DNA of 12,368 nt from Lysinibacillus sp. GTDB lineage: Bacteria > Bacillota > Bacilli > Bacillales_A > Planococcaceae. Location of the stretch: contig JAAYHP010000261.1 of the NCBI GenBank assembly GCA_012735355.1, positions 1-12,368 on the forward strand. Reading direction: 5' to 3'. Below, piece after piece: positions 1 to 7,540 of this stretch. The translations under genes were made by a program, and so were the position numbers. Under the pieces are notes generated by a model. The model did no database searches, was not told the DNA's origin, and was given only the letters and a program-made list of their open reading frames with translations. Position 1 is the stretch's first letter. Every line of letters starts with the position of its first letter.

Positions 1-196
1 AAGTAGCAGTTGTATAAATTAAAAAATTTTTACGATTGTGTGATTGAAGCTTAATCATTTCGAACTTGAGTGTAGAAAAAGTAGTAAAAGCCCCTGCGAA
101 TCCGGTTCCTAATAATAGAAGAATTATTGTATCCGTGTTTAATCCAACAAGAATCCCTAACAAAAAAGCTCCAGATAAATTTATTAGATTTACAAC
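1..196 (-). pseudogene. fluC: Fluoride channel FluC/CrcB, N-terminally truncated, also cut by window edge
   Basis: The minus strand encodes about 65 residues of a CrcB/FluC fluoride exporter, a small dimeric membrane channel that removes F- from the cytoplasm. Visible family signatures are [11 protein letters not shown] (the conserved Asn helix) and, about 30 residues later, [15 protein letters not shown], the segment that carries the phenylalanines and TTFST turn lining the pore. The frame is closed just upstream by TGA (197-199) and TAA, so the first 30 to 40 residues (normally the GGALGAxxRY helix) are absent. The next 100 bases hold the hairpin repeat rather than the missing helix. The 3' end runs off the window at base 1. 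FluC often occurs as two adjacent copies, so a second, intact copy could lie outside. The family assignment is firm; calling it a pseudogene is an inference from the missing start. Confidence 0.75.
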
Positions 197-242
197 TCAT
201 TAAATGAAAATAAAAACACCGCATCATTTACACTATCTTCAA

Positions 243-298
243 AAAAACTCATCATTTTCTCTTAAGAGAAAATAATGAGTTTATACTTTTGTCCCGGC
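243..298 (-). repeat. 56-bp hairpin repeat, copy 1 (terminator-like)
   Basis: Read on the minus strand this is a GGGACAAAAGT-like leader followed by a near-perfect palindrome (AAACTCATTATTTTCTCTT paired with AAGAGAAAATGATGAGTTT, one G-T wobble) and a run of T. It lies 30 bases past the stop of the PepSY gene, in the right orientation to terminate it. It matches 7541-7596 at 50 of 56 positions, including the leader, which a terminator alone does not need. GGGACAAAA-type motifs next to hairpins recur in Firmicute intergenic regions, as far as I remember; copy number here is unknown. Confidence 0.8.
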
Positions 299-327
299 AT
301 CCATTAACTTACATTTCTTTCTCTTGT

Positions 328-948
328 TCAATCATCCATATCCACTTCTAAAATTTCTCCATTTGTTGCGTCGATTTTAATGTCGATATCAGAATTGTTC
401 CTTTCATATTCAACTGTATAAGTTTGTTTTCCATTTTCCACTTCTAATGACCAACCTGTTGCAGAAAGTCCTTCTACTTCGGTTTTTGTTGAAGCAATTT
501 CAATAGCTTCCGCTGGGTCGATAATAGCTGAAAAATCAATAGCTTCATCAGAAGTTCTCTCTCTTTCAACTTCATTTACAATAATTTCTTTTGTTGTTGC
601 ATCAATTTCTACATCATATTCTTTTGTTTCATCAAAACCATCAATATCATAATGTAATCGACCAGAAGAATCTGTATCTAATTCGATCGATTCAATCTTT
701 GCATCTGGATAAGATTCTTTAAAAATGTCCACTGCATCTTTCATAGAAACTGTTGGGTTTGTTATGTCAACAGAATTGTTATTTACTTTATTCGCAACAG
801 TAGTTTCATTATCTTCACTTATATTATTTTCCGTGTTCGCAATACTTACGGGTTGATCTGTTGCAGTATCATCCTCTTTTGCCGCATTGGTACCGCATGC
901 TGTAATTAAAAATGTTGTAATTACTGCTATCATCCATATTTTGAACAT
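328..948 (-). CDS. PepSY-domain lipoprotein
   Basis: A secreted, membrane-tethered protein of 206 residues. The N-terminus has a Lys, a hydrophobic helix and a lipobox ending in I-T-A-C (Cys18), so it should be processed by Lgt and signal peptidase II. A low-complexity acidic Asn/Thr linker (about 20-60) follows, then two PepSY domains: about 65-125 (starting KDAVDIFKESYPDAKI) and about 140-205 (starting DPAEAIEIA). Both show the pattern of a helix followed by strands with a D-A-T-x-G/K-E-I turn. PepSY modules are proposed to inhibit or modulate extracellular proteases, but the target here is unknown. An ATG exists at 954, but AGGAG lies only 3 bases from it and 9 bases from the ATG at 948, so 948 is the better start. 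It is monocistronic, with the hairpin repeat at 243-298 as probable terminator. Confidence 0.88.
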   Translation of the reverse strand: MFKIWMIAVITTFLITACGTNAAKEDDTATDQPVSIANTENNISEDNETTVANKVNNNSVDITNPTVSMKDAVDIFKESYPDAKIESIELDTDSSGRLHYDIDGFDETKEYDVEIDATTKEIIVNEVERERTSDEAIDFSAIIDPAEAIEIASTKTEVEGLSATGWSLEVENGKQTYTVEYERNNSDIDIKIDATNGEILEVDMDD

Positions 949-1153
949 AACCATTCTCTCCTGTCCATTGTTGTATATAACTCAAATTCCACTTTCTTAT
1001 TTTGTACTATAATTTGCTATGTATACTGAGAATTTTAAATTTGTCGTTAAATGAAATTCGATTATTATTCTGAACTTTTTGTGCCGCAATCCATTGATAA
1101 AGGACTAGAGGGAAAATTACCACTTCCCATTTCTTCTATACCAAATAGTGCTA

Positions 1154-1162
1154 TGCTATACT
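1154..1162 (+). promoter_or_regulatory. Candidate extended -10 promoter for the ynd-type operon
   Basis: TGCTATACT is a TGn-TATACT extended -10 element 52 bases before the first gene of the three-gene operon. The -35 region (around 1134-1139, TTCTAT) is poor, as is common with extended -10 promoters. The rest of the 955-1214 gap between the divergent genes is AT-rich with no other gene visible. A start site near 1169 would leave a leader of about 45 bases that includes the AAAGGAGG ribosome binding site. Confidence 0.4.
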
Positions 1163-1214
1163 ATCCTTAATATGAGAGTTTCAATTTCCTGGAAAATAAA
1201 GGAGGCATTCGAAT

Positions 1215-2120
1215 ATGAAAAGTAAGCCTATTTATGTTGAAATAGAGATTGATACAGAAATGGAAAAGTTATGGAATGCAACTCAAACGCCTAGCTTGCA
1301 TGAAAAATGGGATCTCCGTTTTTCTTCCATTACATATTTACCAAAAAAGAGAAACGCGCCTCAACATTTTTCATATAAACGTAATCTTGGGTTTGGATTA
1401 ACGATAGAAGGATGGGGGATTACTGCAGGCAGTCATGAAAGTACAAATGGCGAAAGATCTTCTTCATTACATTTCGGAACAGATAATAAACTATCTCCTA
1501 TTAAAGAAGGGAAAGGTTTTTGGAAATATATACCTAATGGTAACTCCATTTCCTTTTTAACACAATATGATTATGAAGCGGGTTTTGGTAAATTTGGACG
1601 CTTACTAGACCACTTCATTTTCCGTCCATTAATGGGTTGGGCTACAGCGCTTAGTTTTGATGTTTTAAGAAGATGGATGGAGAAAGATGAAGATCCATCC
1701 TCACAATATTTTCGTTTTTTTATTAGCTGGACTATCACTTACCTATTTTGTTTTATATGGCTTTATCATGGACTCATTCCAAAACTCATCTATATGAATG
1801 AAGATGAAATTTCGATGGTAATAAATTTATTTCATGTATCTTATGAAAAAGGTGCTTTCATTGTAATGATTACTGGAATTGCCGAAATTATTTTCGGATT
1901 ATTCTGGTTACTTTATAGAAATAAAAGGAGATTACATCTTTTGCAAATCATCTTGTTCCCTCTCCTTACGATCACTTCCATTTTAGCTAAACCAAGTACA
2001 TTAACTTTTCCGTTTAATCCATTAACATTCAATTTGAGCCTATTGCTAATTACAATTATCGGATTCGTAATAAACAAAGATGTGCCTTCATCGATTTCCT
2101 GTAAAAGAAAGAGAGGATAG
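1215..2120 (+). CDS. SRPBCC - DoxX-like membrane fusion protein (YndG-like)
   Basis: A 301-residue protein in two parts. Residues 1 to about 155 look like an SRPBCC/START-type ligand pocket: IYVEIEIDTEMEKLWNATQ followed by HEKWDLRFSSITYLP matches the start of the polyketide-cyclase/SRPBCC fold, which binds hydrophobic small molecules. Residues about 165-290 hold four hydrophobic helices of the DoxX-like type, ending in a basic KRKRG tail. The SRPBCC part should therefore sit at the cytoplasmic membrane surface. AAAGGAGG lies 7 bases upstream of the ATG. It leads an operon: a 4-base gap to the DUF4166 gene, which itself overlaps yndJ. The order matches the Bacillus subtilis yndG-yndH-yndJ cluster as I remember it. 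The biochemical function is unknown. Domain assignment comes from sequence pattern and context. Confidence 0.78.
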   Translation: MKSKPIYVEIEIDTEMEKLWNATQTPSLHEKWDLRFSSITYLPKKRNAPQHFSYKRNLGFGLTIEGWGITAGSHESTNGERSSSLHFGTDNKLSPIKEGKGFWKYIPNGNSISFLTQYDYEAGFGKFGRLLDHFIFRPLMGWATALSFDVLRRWMEKDEDPSSQYFRFFISWTITYLFCFIWLYHGLIPKLIYMNEDEISMVINLFHVSYEKGAFIVMITGIAEIIFGLFWLLYRNKRRLHLLQIILFPLLTITSILAKPSTLTFPFNPLTFNLSLLLITIIGFVINKDVPSSISCKRKRG

Positions 2121-2124
2121 TTAA

Positions 2125-2739
2125 ATGTCAATTTATAAAAAAGTTTTAGGTACAGAGTTTTATAGATTGCATCCTATGTTACTAAAAAGATATGGTTTTT
2201 CAAATAATAAACCTTTTCAAGCAACAGGAGTAATGAAAACCATTAAAAAAGGACCGATATTTCTTTATCCGATTTATTGGTTAGGCACTAAATGGAAACT
2301 CCTTTATCCTGAACATGGTTCGAATATTCCTTTTACCATTTTGAATACACCTAAGATTGGCGCAAATGGTGAAGAACAAATTCATTGGGAAAGAATTTTT
2401 TATTTTGGGTCAAAGAAAAGGTATTTTAATGCATTGATGAGTTTTGATGTTGAACGGAATTTAATTAAAGATTATTTAGGTGAACCAAGTGTACTTTATT
2501 CAGATTTAGCATTTACCGTCTCTACTAATGGAGAGTTGAAAATTGAGTCTAGAAAACAGCGATTCGTCATTGGTAGATTTGAATTCCCTTTACCTAGAAT
2601 TTTTCAAGGCTTAGCAACAGTGACAGAAAAATATATAGAAGACAATGAAGTTTTTCATGTAAAAGTTGAAGTGAAAAATCCAATGTTTGGCCTTATTTTC
2701 ATGTATGAAGGAGAGTTTAGCAACAATGACTTGGAATAA
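2125..2739 (+). CDS. DUF4166 domain protein (YndH-like)
   Basis: A 204-residue protein without signal peptide or membrane helix. It starts SIYKKVLGTEFYRLHPML, the typical opening of DUF4166 proteins, and continues as a beta-rich chain with GEEQIHWERIFYF and, near the end, HVKVEVKNPMFGLIF. Other proteins join DUF4166 to SDR or saccharopine-type NAD(P) domains; here it stands alone. Function is unknown. It is likely to work with its neighbours: its start is 4 bases past the stop of the SRPBCC-DoxX gene, and its last 14 bases overlap the start of yndJ, which suggests translational coupling and matched amounts. The ribosome binding site is GAGAGGA, inside the upstream gene's last codons. The C-terminal half resembles the end of YndJ (see findings). 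Confidence 0.8.
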   Translation: MSIYKKVLGTEFYRLHPMLLKRYGFSNNKPFQATGVMKTIKKGPIFLYPIYWLGTKWKLLYPEHGSNIPFTILNTPKIGANGEEQIHWERIFYFGSKKRYFNALMSFDVERNLIKDYLGEPSVLYSDLAFTVSTNGELKIESRKQRFVIGRFEFPLPRIFQGLATVTEKYIEDNEVFHVKVEVKNPMFGLIFMYEGEFSNNDLE

Positions 2740-4330
2740 ATGGCTACCTTTTTCAATCATTTTGTTTTTAGTCGCTATTATTTTTGGACAAGGACCTTTG
2801 TATTTACTAATGCTCACTGTAGCTCAAGTCGTATATGTTCCTCTTACATTACAAATTATTAAGAAAAAAAATGATTGGTTCACTCGTTTCTATACATATT
2901 TTTCAATCCCAGCTTATGTTTCCGTCGTTCTGCTACATATTACAGAACCATCTAGTTGGGATGGTTTTCTTGCAGCAATTTATTTATTATTTACTTTAAT
3001 TGTAGCTTTCTATGGAATGAATCGTTTTTTAACGAGAGGATTTATTCGTTTCGAAGAGTTTTCCATTGATATTGCCCTCGTATTTTTATCGATTGGTGGT
3101 ATGTGGTACTTTGCTCATATTACGAATATCGATACTGGCTTTTCACCAATTATCACGTGGTTAACGGCAATTCATTTTCATTACGCAGCTTTTTTACTGC
3201 CCGTTTTTAATGGATTACTTGGTCGAATTTATAAACCTAAATTATATTCCTTTGCTGCATGTATTTTAATTATTTCTCTGATTCTCCTTGCCATCGGAAT
3301 TACTTTTTCTGTCTGGATTGAATGGATTTCAGTCGTGTTTTATATGATAGGAATTTATATGATGATTTTCTATACTTATCGAGCGCCTTTTACTAGACGA
3401 TTGCAAAAAATGTTCATAGTATTATCATTCGGCTCATTAGGTGTGACGATTCTGTTTTCCTTTTTATATGCCTTTGGTCGTTTAACAAACTTTATTTCCA
3501 TCGGTATTCCTTATATGCTGCAAACTCATGGCTTTTTAAATTGCGTAGTGTTTGCTATATTCGGTTTAATCGGTTGGCTCATATCTGTTCCTACTGAAAA
3601 AACAACAACTTGGACATTTCCGATTAGTGAAATTCGAGGATCGATAATCATTGGTGAAAAAGTTCTTTCTAAAATTCAGTGTGATTCGAAACCGCATAAA
3701 GGTTTAGTGGATGATATGAATATTTATGAACCTCATATCAATACATCCACTCTATCACCAATGATTCGTGACTTTTATGAAAATACAATGGATTACCGAC
3801 TGTTTGCAGAAGTTCAATGGAAAGGTTGGTTTAAGCCATTTGCATATCTTTATCGTCTGATTAGCTCCGTTGTACAACAAATTAATCTCCCATTATCAAA
3901 GAAACGTATCGAAATGACTGGGGATGTATTGAAAATTAAAGAGGAATTAGATAGTAGAAAAAGCCCTAGAGCTTGGGTAAGAAAAATTCATGAGAAAGTT
4001 ACTTTTATTGCGATATATTCGTGGCACAAAACAAATGACCGTACTTATATGAACATTGCCTTGCCACTTCCCTGGTCATCGATGATCGGAATATTAGAGG
4101 TCAATCAAATGGGCCATGTTCTTCATTTATCTAGCAAAAAAAGTGAGGCAAATTCAGATGCGGGCATCTATTTAGTTTGGAACAATCGCATTCTAGCATT
4201 ACCAATAGAAGAAACTTTTTATGTTGAAGAATGCGAGAATGGCACCCTCTACGCAGAACATCAAATGTGGATTTTTTCAATCCCTTTTTTAAAAATTAAT
4301 TACGATATTATTTATCGGGAATTTTCATGA
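2726..4330 (+). CDS. yndJ: YndJ family membrane protein
   Basis: With the ATG at 2726 the product is 534 residues. AAGGAG (2708-2713) precedes this ATG by 12 bases; a TTG at 2687 would add 13 residues but has no such site, so 2726 is preferred. Residues about 5-290 form nine or ten membrane helices, with conserved-looking histidines inside or near the membrane (H150-F-H152-Y and H268-G). Residues about 300-534 are soluble and end YDIIYREFS. The membrane part matches the YndJ family of Bacillus; no activity is known. The intramembrane histidines could bind a metal or heme, but this is inference only. It is the last gene of the operon. No clear terminator hairpin follows; the 91-base gap to the next gene has a weak AT-only stem. 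Confidence 0.82.
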   Translation: MTWNKWLPFSIILFLVAIIFGQGPLYLLMLTVAQVVYVPLTLQIIKKKNDWFTRFYTYFSIPAYVSVVLLHITEPSSWDGFLAAIYLLFTLIVAFYGMNRFLTRGFIRFEEFSIDIALVFLSIGGMWYFAHITNIDTGFSPIITWLTAIHFHYAAFLLPVFNGLLGRIYKPKLYSFAACILIISLILLAIGITFSVWIEWISVVFYMIGIYMMIFYTYRAPFTRRLQKMFIVLSFGSLGVTILFSFLYAFGRLTNFISIGIPYMLQTHGFLNCVVFAIFGLIGWLISVPTEKTTTWTFPISEIRGSIIIGEKVLSKIQCDSKPHKGLVDDMNIYEPHINTSTLSPMIRDFYENTMDYRLFAEVQWKGWFKPFAYLYRLISSVVQQINLPLSKKRIEMTGDVLKIKEELDSRKSPRAWVRKIHEKVTFIAIYSWHKTNDRTYMNIALPLPWSSMIGILEVNQMGHVLHLSSKKSEANSDAGIYLVWNNRILALPIEETFYVEECENGTLYAEHQMWIFSIPFLKINYDIIYREFS

Positions 4331-4381
4331 AACTTTATTTTGCATATATTTCATATATCAACTTCCTGTATCATATAACTA

Positions 4382-4402
4382 TTTTTTAGGATAACTAAAA
4401 AA
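4382..4402 (+). promoter_or_regulatory. Short inverted repeat before the nitrilase gene
   Basis: TTTTTTAG-GATAA-CTAAAAAA is an 8-bp perfect but AT-only stem, 9 bases before the AGGAGGT ribosome binding site (4411-4417) of the hydrolase gene. It could be an operator, or the stem of a weak bidirectional terminator for yndJ. No T run follows on the plus strand. I cannot decide between these. No convincing -35/-10 pair is visible in 4331-4421. Confidence 0.3.
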
Positions 4403-4421
4403 CGTTATAGAGGAGGTAAAA

Positions 4422-5288
4422 ATGAAACTTCGTGTATCATCAGTACAATACCATCTTCATACGATTCATTCCTTTAATGAATTTGCCCAGCAAGTAAATC
4501 ATTACGTCCGCGCTGCACTAGAGTTTGATACGGAATTCATTTTGTTTCCTGAATTTTTTACAACCCAGTTACTTTCTATTGGAAACGATAAAGGTGAACC
4601 GCTTTCGATCAATGATCTTCCTAACTTCACAGAAGAGTACCTTAATTTATTTACAAAGTTAGCAACAGAAACAAAAACACATATTATTGGCGGGACACAT
4701 GTCGTTCGTAAAGATGACAAGCTTTTGAATGTCGCCCATTTATTTTATCCAGATGGCACAGTTAGAACGCAAGCGAAATTACATATTACCCCAACCGAGG
4801 TAAATGAATGGCATATGGCAGCAGGTGATGATTTACAAATATTTGATACGGATAAAGGAAAAATCGCCATTTTAACGTGTTACGATATTGAGTTTCCTGA
4901 AATTGTACGCATGGCAAAGACTCGGGGTGCAGATGTTGTATTCTGCCCTTCCTGTACAGATGATCAACATGGCTTCTATCGGGTGCGTTACACAGCCCAC
5001 GCTCGAGCAATTGAAAACCAATTGTATGTGGTAACCGCTGCCACAGTTGGTGCGCTACCAACGATTGATTTTATGCGCATGAATTTTGGACAGTCGGCAA
5101 TCATCTCACCTAATGACATTCCATTCCCACCGCGCGGGATTATCGCTGAAGGTGTTGTTAATCACGATATGATTGTAACGGGCGATTTGGATTTAGAACT
5201 ACTTTATCAAGTTCGCGAAAGAGGCTCTGTAACCACTTGGCGTGACCGCCGTACCGATTTATACACGGATTGGGAAAGAGGGGTGTAA
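4422..5288 (+). CDS. Carbon-nitrogen hydrolase (nitrilase superfamily)
   Basis: A 288-residue cytosolic amidase of the nitrilase superfamily, which hydrolyses non-peptide C-N bonds through a Glu-Lys-Cys triad. All three positions are visible: E44 in LFPEFFT, K119 in AKLHITPTE, C153 in LTCYDIEFPE. Further family marks are IIGGTH (88-93) and FCPSCTDDQHGFYRVRYTAHARAIENQ in the second half (quoted in part: ARAIENQLYVVTA). The length fits a stand-alone nitrilase domain. It has a strong ribosome binding site, AGGAGGT. Its stop codon is followed at once by the ATG of a GNAT gene. In many Bacillales the same two domains form one protein of about 510 residues (YhcX type, GNAT first, as I recall), so the two products very likely work together. 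The substrate is unknown; an omega-amide or polyamine-type amide is possible. Confidence 0.9.
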   Translation: MKLRVSSVQYHLHTIHSFNEFAQQVNHYVRAALEFDTEFILFPEFFTTQLLSIGNDKGEPLSINDLPNFTEEYLNLFTKLATETKTHIIGGTHVVRKDDKLLNVAHLFYPDGTVRTQAKLHITPTEVNEWHMAAGDDLQIFDTDKGKIAILTCYDIEFPEIVRMAKTRGADVVFCPSCTDDQHGFYRVRYTAHARAIENQLYVVTAATVGALPTIDFMRMNFGQSAIISPNDIPFPPRGIIAEGVVNHDMIVTGDLDLELLYQVRERGSVTTWRDRRTDLYTDWERGV

Positions 5289-5969
5289 ATGTACCGTAAA
5301 CAGTTTTATGTGTTTCGGGATAACAAGCCAATCCTTACAACGATACGGAATTATACACCAGCGGATTTTCCTGCACTTATTCGTATCCAACAAGAATGTT
5401 TTCCTCCACCATTCCCGTCAGAACTGTGGTGGAGTGAAGATCAGCTTCAAAGTCATGTGAAACACTTTCCTGAAGGTACACTTTGTATTGAATTAGATGG
5501 AAAACTGGTCGGTTCAATGACATCGCTGCTTGTTGATTTTGACTATAACAATGCCGAGCATACGTGGACAGACATGACAGATAATGGCTATATTCGTACA
5601 CATAATCCAAAGGGTAACACGCTATACATTGTGGACCTTTGCGTAAGCCCTACTTATCGTGGGTTAGGCCTTGGCAAATGGCTCATGTTATCGATGTACG
5701 ACATTGTCATAGAGAAAAAATGCGTTCGTCTCCTTGGTGGCAGTCGCATGCCAAACTACCATCGCCACAGTAACGAACTTAATCCAGAAGAATATGTTAA
5801 AGCTGTCGTGCGTGGCGATGTATATGACAAGGTCATTTCCTTTTTACTGCGCTGTGGTCGCATGCCTAAAAAAGTGATACCTAACTATTTAGAGGATGAA
5901 GAGTCACTGAATTACGGTGTTTTAATGGAATGGCGCAACCCTTTCTTTCCTGACGGAGGAAACTTATAA
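5289..5969 (+). CDS. GNAT family N-acetyltransferase, partner of the hydrolase
   Basis: A 226-residue acetyl-CoA-dependent acyltransferase. The GNAT core starts near residue 17 (TTIRNYTPADFPALIRIQ). Motif A is complete: LYIVDLCVSP followed by the pyrophosphate loop R124-G-L-G-L-G129. After the core comes a longer tail (about 150-226) with RMPNYHRHS and GRMPKKVIPNYLEDEE, a pattern typical of the GNAT half of YhcX-type GNAT/nitrilase proteins. The ATG abuts the hydrolase TAA with no spacing, and GAGGGG (5278-5283) lies inside the hydrolase gene, so translation is coupled. The summed length of both products (514) is close to the fused form. Together they may acetylate and deacylate related amine substrates. 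That is inference; the substrate is not visible. Confidence 0.87.
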   Translation: MYRKQFYVFRDNKPILTTIRNYTPADFPALIRIQQECFPPPFPSELWWSEDQLQSHVKHFPEGTLCIELDGKLVGSMTSLLVDFDYNNAEHTWTDMTDNGYIRTHNPKGNTLYIVDLCVSPTYRGLGLGKWLMLSMYDIVIEKKCVRLLGGSRMPNYHRHSNELNPEEYVKAVVRGDVYDKVISFLLRCGRMPKKVIPNYLEDEESLNYGVLMEWRNPFFPDGGNL

Positions 5970-6050
5970 GTCGTAAAGCCCATTTATATAACCCAAGAGC
6001 GTTTAGACCGCCCTATATTCTATAATCCCCCAAAAAAAATTTAATTAAAG

Positions 6051-6115
6051 TATAATAGATATTGATGGAAACAAACATACAAAATAACCAATATTTTACA
6101 TTGTATATTGTAAAA
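6051..6115 (+). promoter_or_regulatory. Leader of the dehydrogenase gene: lone TATAAT and an operator-like palindrome
   Basis: In the 219-base gap before the next gene, a perfect TATAAT (6051-6056) has no recognisable -35 box. Further down, TTTTACA-TTGTATAT-TGTAAAA (6094-6115) is a 7-bp inverted repeat with an 8-base spacer, the size of a dimeric repressor site. Around 6115-6158, AAAAACT(CT)ACT and AGTAGTTTTT can form an imperfect stem. The long leader and palindrome suggest that this gene is regulated on its own. The regulator is not identifiable. Confidence 0.35.
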
Positions 6116-6188
6116 AAACTCTACTATAGCATTGCTTAAATTAAACGAGTAGTTTTTCCATCAATTATCGTAGAAAAGGAGAATCGAA

Positions 6189-7460
6189 ATGAAACAACAA
6201 CATCCATATACAATCACTCTTCTTGGGAGCATGGGCGGGGTTGCTAAATCAATTTTATCAATCTTAAACTATTCTGTGATAGATGAAAAGGATCCAATTC
6301 ATTCCACTATTAAAAATTCCAAACTCTATTTAATCGATGTGAAACAAGGAAATTTAGATTATTATGAACAACTGTGTCCAAATTTAACGAACAACATTTC
6401 GCTCTTACAATTAAATGTGAACGATGTTAATAAATTGATGGATCATTTACGTTCAACAAACACGCAATTAATGATTGATGTATCCAATGCTAATACCATC
6501 GCAATGCTTCAGTGTTGCAACGAACTCGGTATTCGTTATATCAATACTGCATTAGAAAACAATGAAGTTTATACAGACAAAACTTTACACGGTTTCTCAT
6601 TAACGACAGAATATCAACAATTAAAAGAATTTCGAGATACCATTACGAATACGAAAGCTATACTCTTCTCTGGTATGAATCCTGGCATCGTTCAGTGGAT
6701 GGCAATAAATTTACTGAACAACCATTCAGATAAGCAACCGTTAGCATGTTACATTGTTGAGCATGACACGAGTTTTTATAAAGATCAACAACTCATTCAA
6801 CCGAACACCATTTATACAACATGGTCCGTTAAAGGATTCTTGGATGAAACGATTTTAGCATACCCGTTGTTTGTCCGAAACCATTTACCTCACTATATCT
6901 ATGATGATGTTTATGCGACAGAATATAAGGTCACACTTGGTGATAAAGAGTTTTGCGGGTATCTAGTTCCCCACGAAGAAGTATTGACGTTAGGTGAAAT
7001 TTACGATTTTGAGGTGGGATTTATTTATCGAATCAATGAATATACTACACAAATAATTCAAAATAATTCGGAAAATGCAAATGAACTTTTAAAATGGAAT
7101 CAAAAAATTATAGACCCTGCAGATGGCGAAGTTGTAGGAGAAGATTTGATTGGTGTGCTACTCGTTTTTGATGATAAAGAAGTATATATGTATAACTCAA
7201 TGAATAATAGCGAAATATTTGAAAAATACAAAACGAACGGAACATACTTCCAAGTTGGGTGTGGAGTATACGCAGGGCTTGCGAGTCTACTGCTAGATAA
7301 TCTTCCATTAGGTGCCCATTATGTGGATGAATTAGTAGCCAATTCACAAAGTAACTATGGAAAATATTTATCCTACTACATGAAAGATTTCGTATACGGT
7401 GAAAATCAAAGTTCAGATGGTTTATTGCATAATAGGATGAAGAAATTAGTATATTGTTAA
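6189..7460 (+). CDS. Saccharopine dehydrogenase / homospermidine synthase-like NAD(P)-binding protein
   Basis: A 423-residue cytosolic protein with an N-terminal Rossmann fold: ITLLGSMGGVAKS gives the dinucleotide loop (G13-x-x-G16-G17-x-A19). LMIDVSNANTIAMLQCC and the GIRYINTALEN strand (near residues 95-125) match the saccharopine dehydrogenase-like fold. GMNPGIVQW (near residue 163) and TWSVKGFLDE (near 218) resemble motifs of homospermidine/carboxynorspermidine-type enzymes, which condense amines through NAD-linked imines. I therefore favour a polyamine- or amino-acid-linked reductase; the exact reaction is unproven. AAGGAG stands 7 bases before the ATG. It is monocistronic, with a long leader and a hairpin repeat terminator 81 bases downstream. 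Other members of the wider fold (lysine biosynthesis enzymes) remain possible. Confidence 0.7.
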   Translation: MKQQHPYTITLLGSMGGVAKSILSILNYSVIDEKDPIHSTIKNSKLYLIDVKQGNLDYYEQLCPNLTNNISLLQLNVNDVNKLMDHLRSTNTQLMIDVSNANTIAMLQCCNELGIRYINTALENNEVYTDKTLHGFSLTTEYQQLKEFRDTITNTKAILFSGMNPGIVQWMAINLLNNHSDKQPLACYIVEHDTSFYKDQQLIQPNTIYTTWSVKGFLDETILAYPLFVRNHLPHYIYDDVYATEYKVTLGDKEFCGYLVPHEEVLTLGEIYDFEVGFIYRINEYTTQIIQNNSENANELLKWNQKIIDPADGEVVGEDLIGVLLVFDDKEVYMYNSMNNSEIFEKYKTNGTYFQVGCGVYAGLASLLLDNLPLGAHYVDELVANSQSNYGKYLSYYMKDFVYGENQSSDGLLHNRMKKLVYC

Positions 7461-7540
7461 AAAAAGCAATTCTAAAAAACGTTTTGCCATCTCTTACGTC
7501 ATTATTTCTTTTAACGCCTTTCTAACTTCATTCATAAGAG

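Noticed and set aside
2687..2725. Upstream TTG start extending YndJ by 13 residues
   Set aside because: It would place the AAGGAG site inside the coding sequence. The ATG at 2726 is correctly spaced from that site.
4340..4379. Promoter (TTGCAT ... TATCAT) before the hydrolase gene
   Set aside because: The spacings do not fit a standard 16-18 base spacer and other AT-rich pairs are as good, so no site can be called.
4786..5061. Open minus-strand frame of 91 codons inside the hydrolase gene
   Set aside because: It lies fully antisense to a gene with a complete catalytic triad, has no ribosome binding site and no family resemblance.
7494..7535. Tiny minus-strand frame MNEVRKALKEIMT
   Set aside because: Thirteen codons without a ribosome binding site. 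It could be a gene relic but cannot be told from chance.
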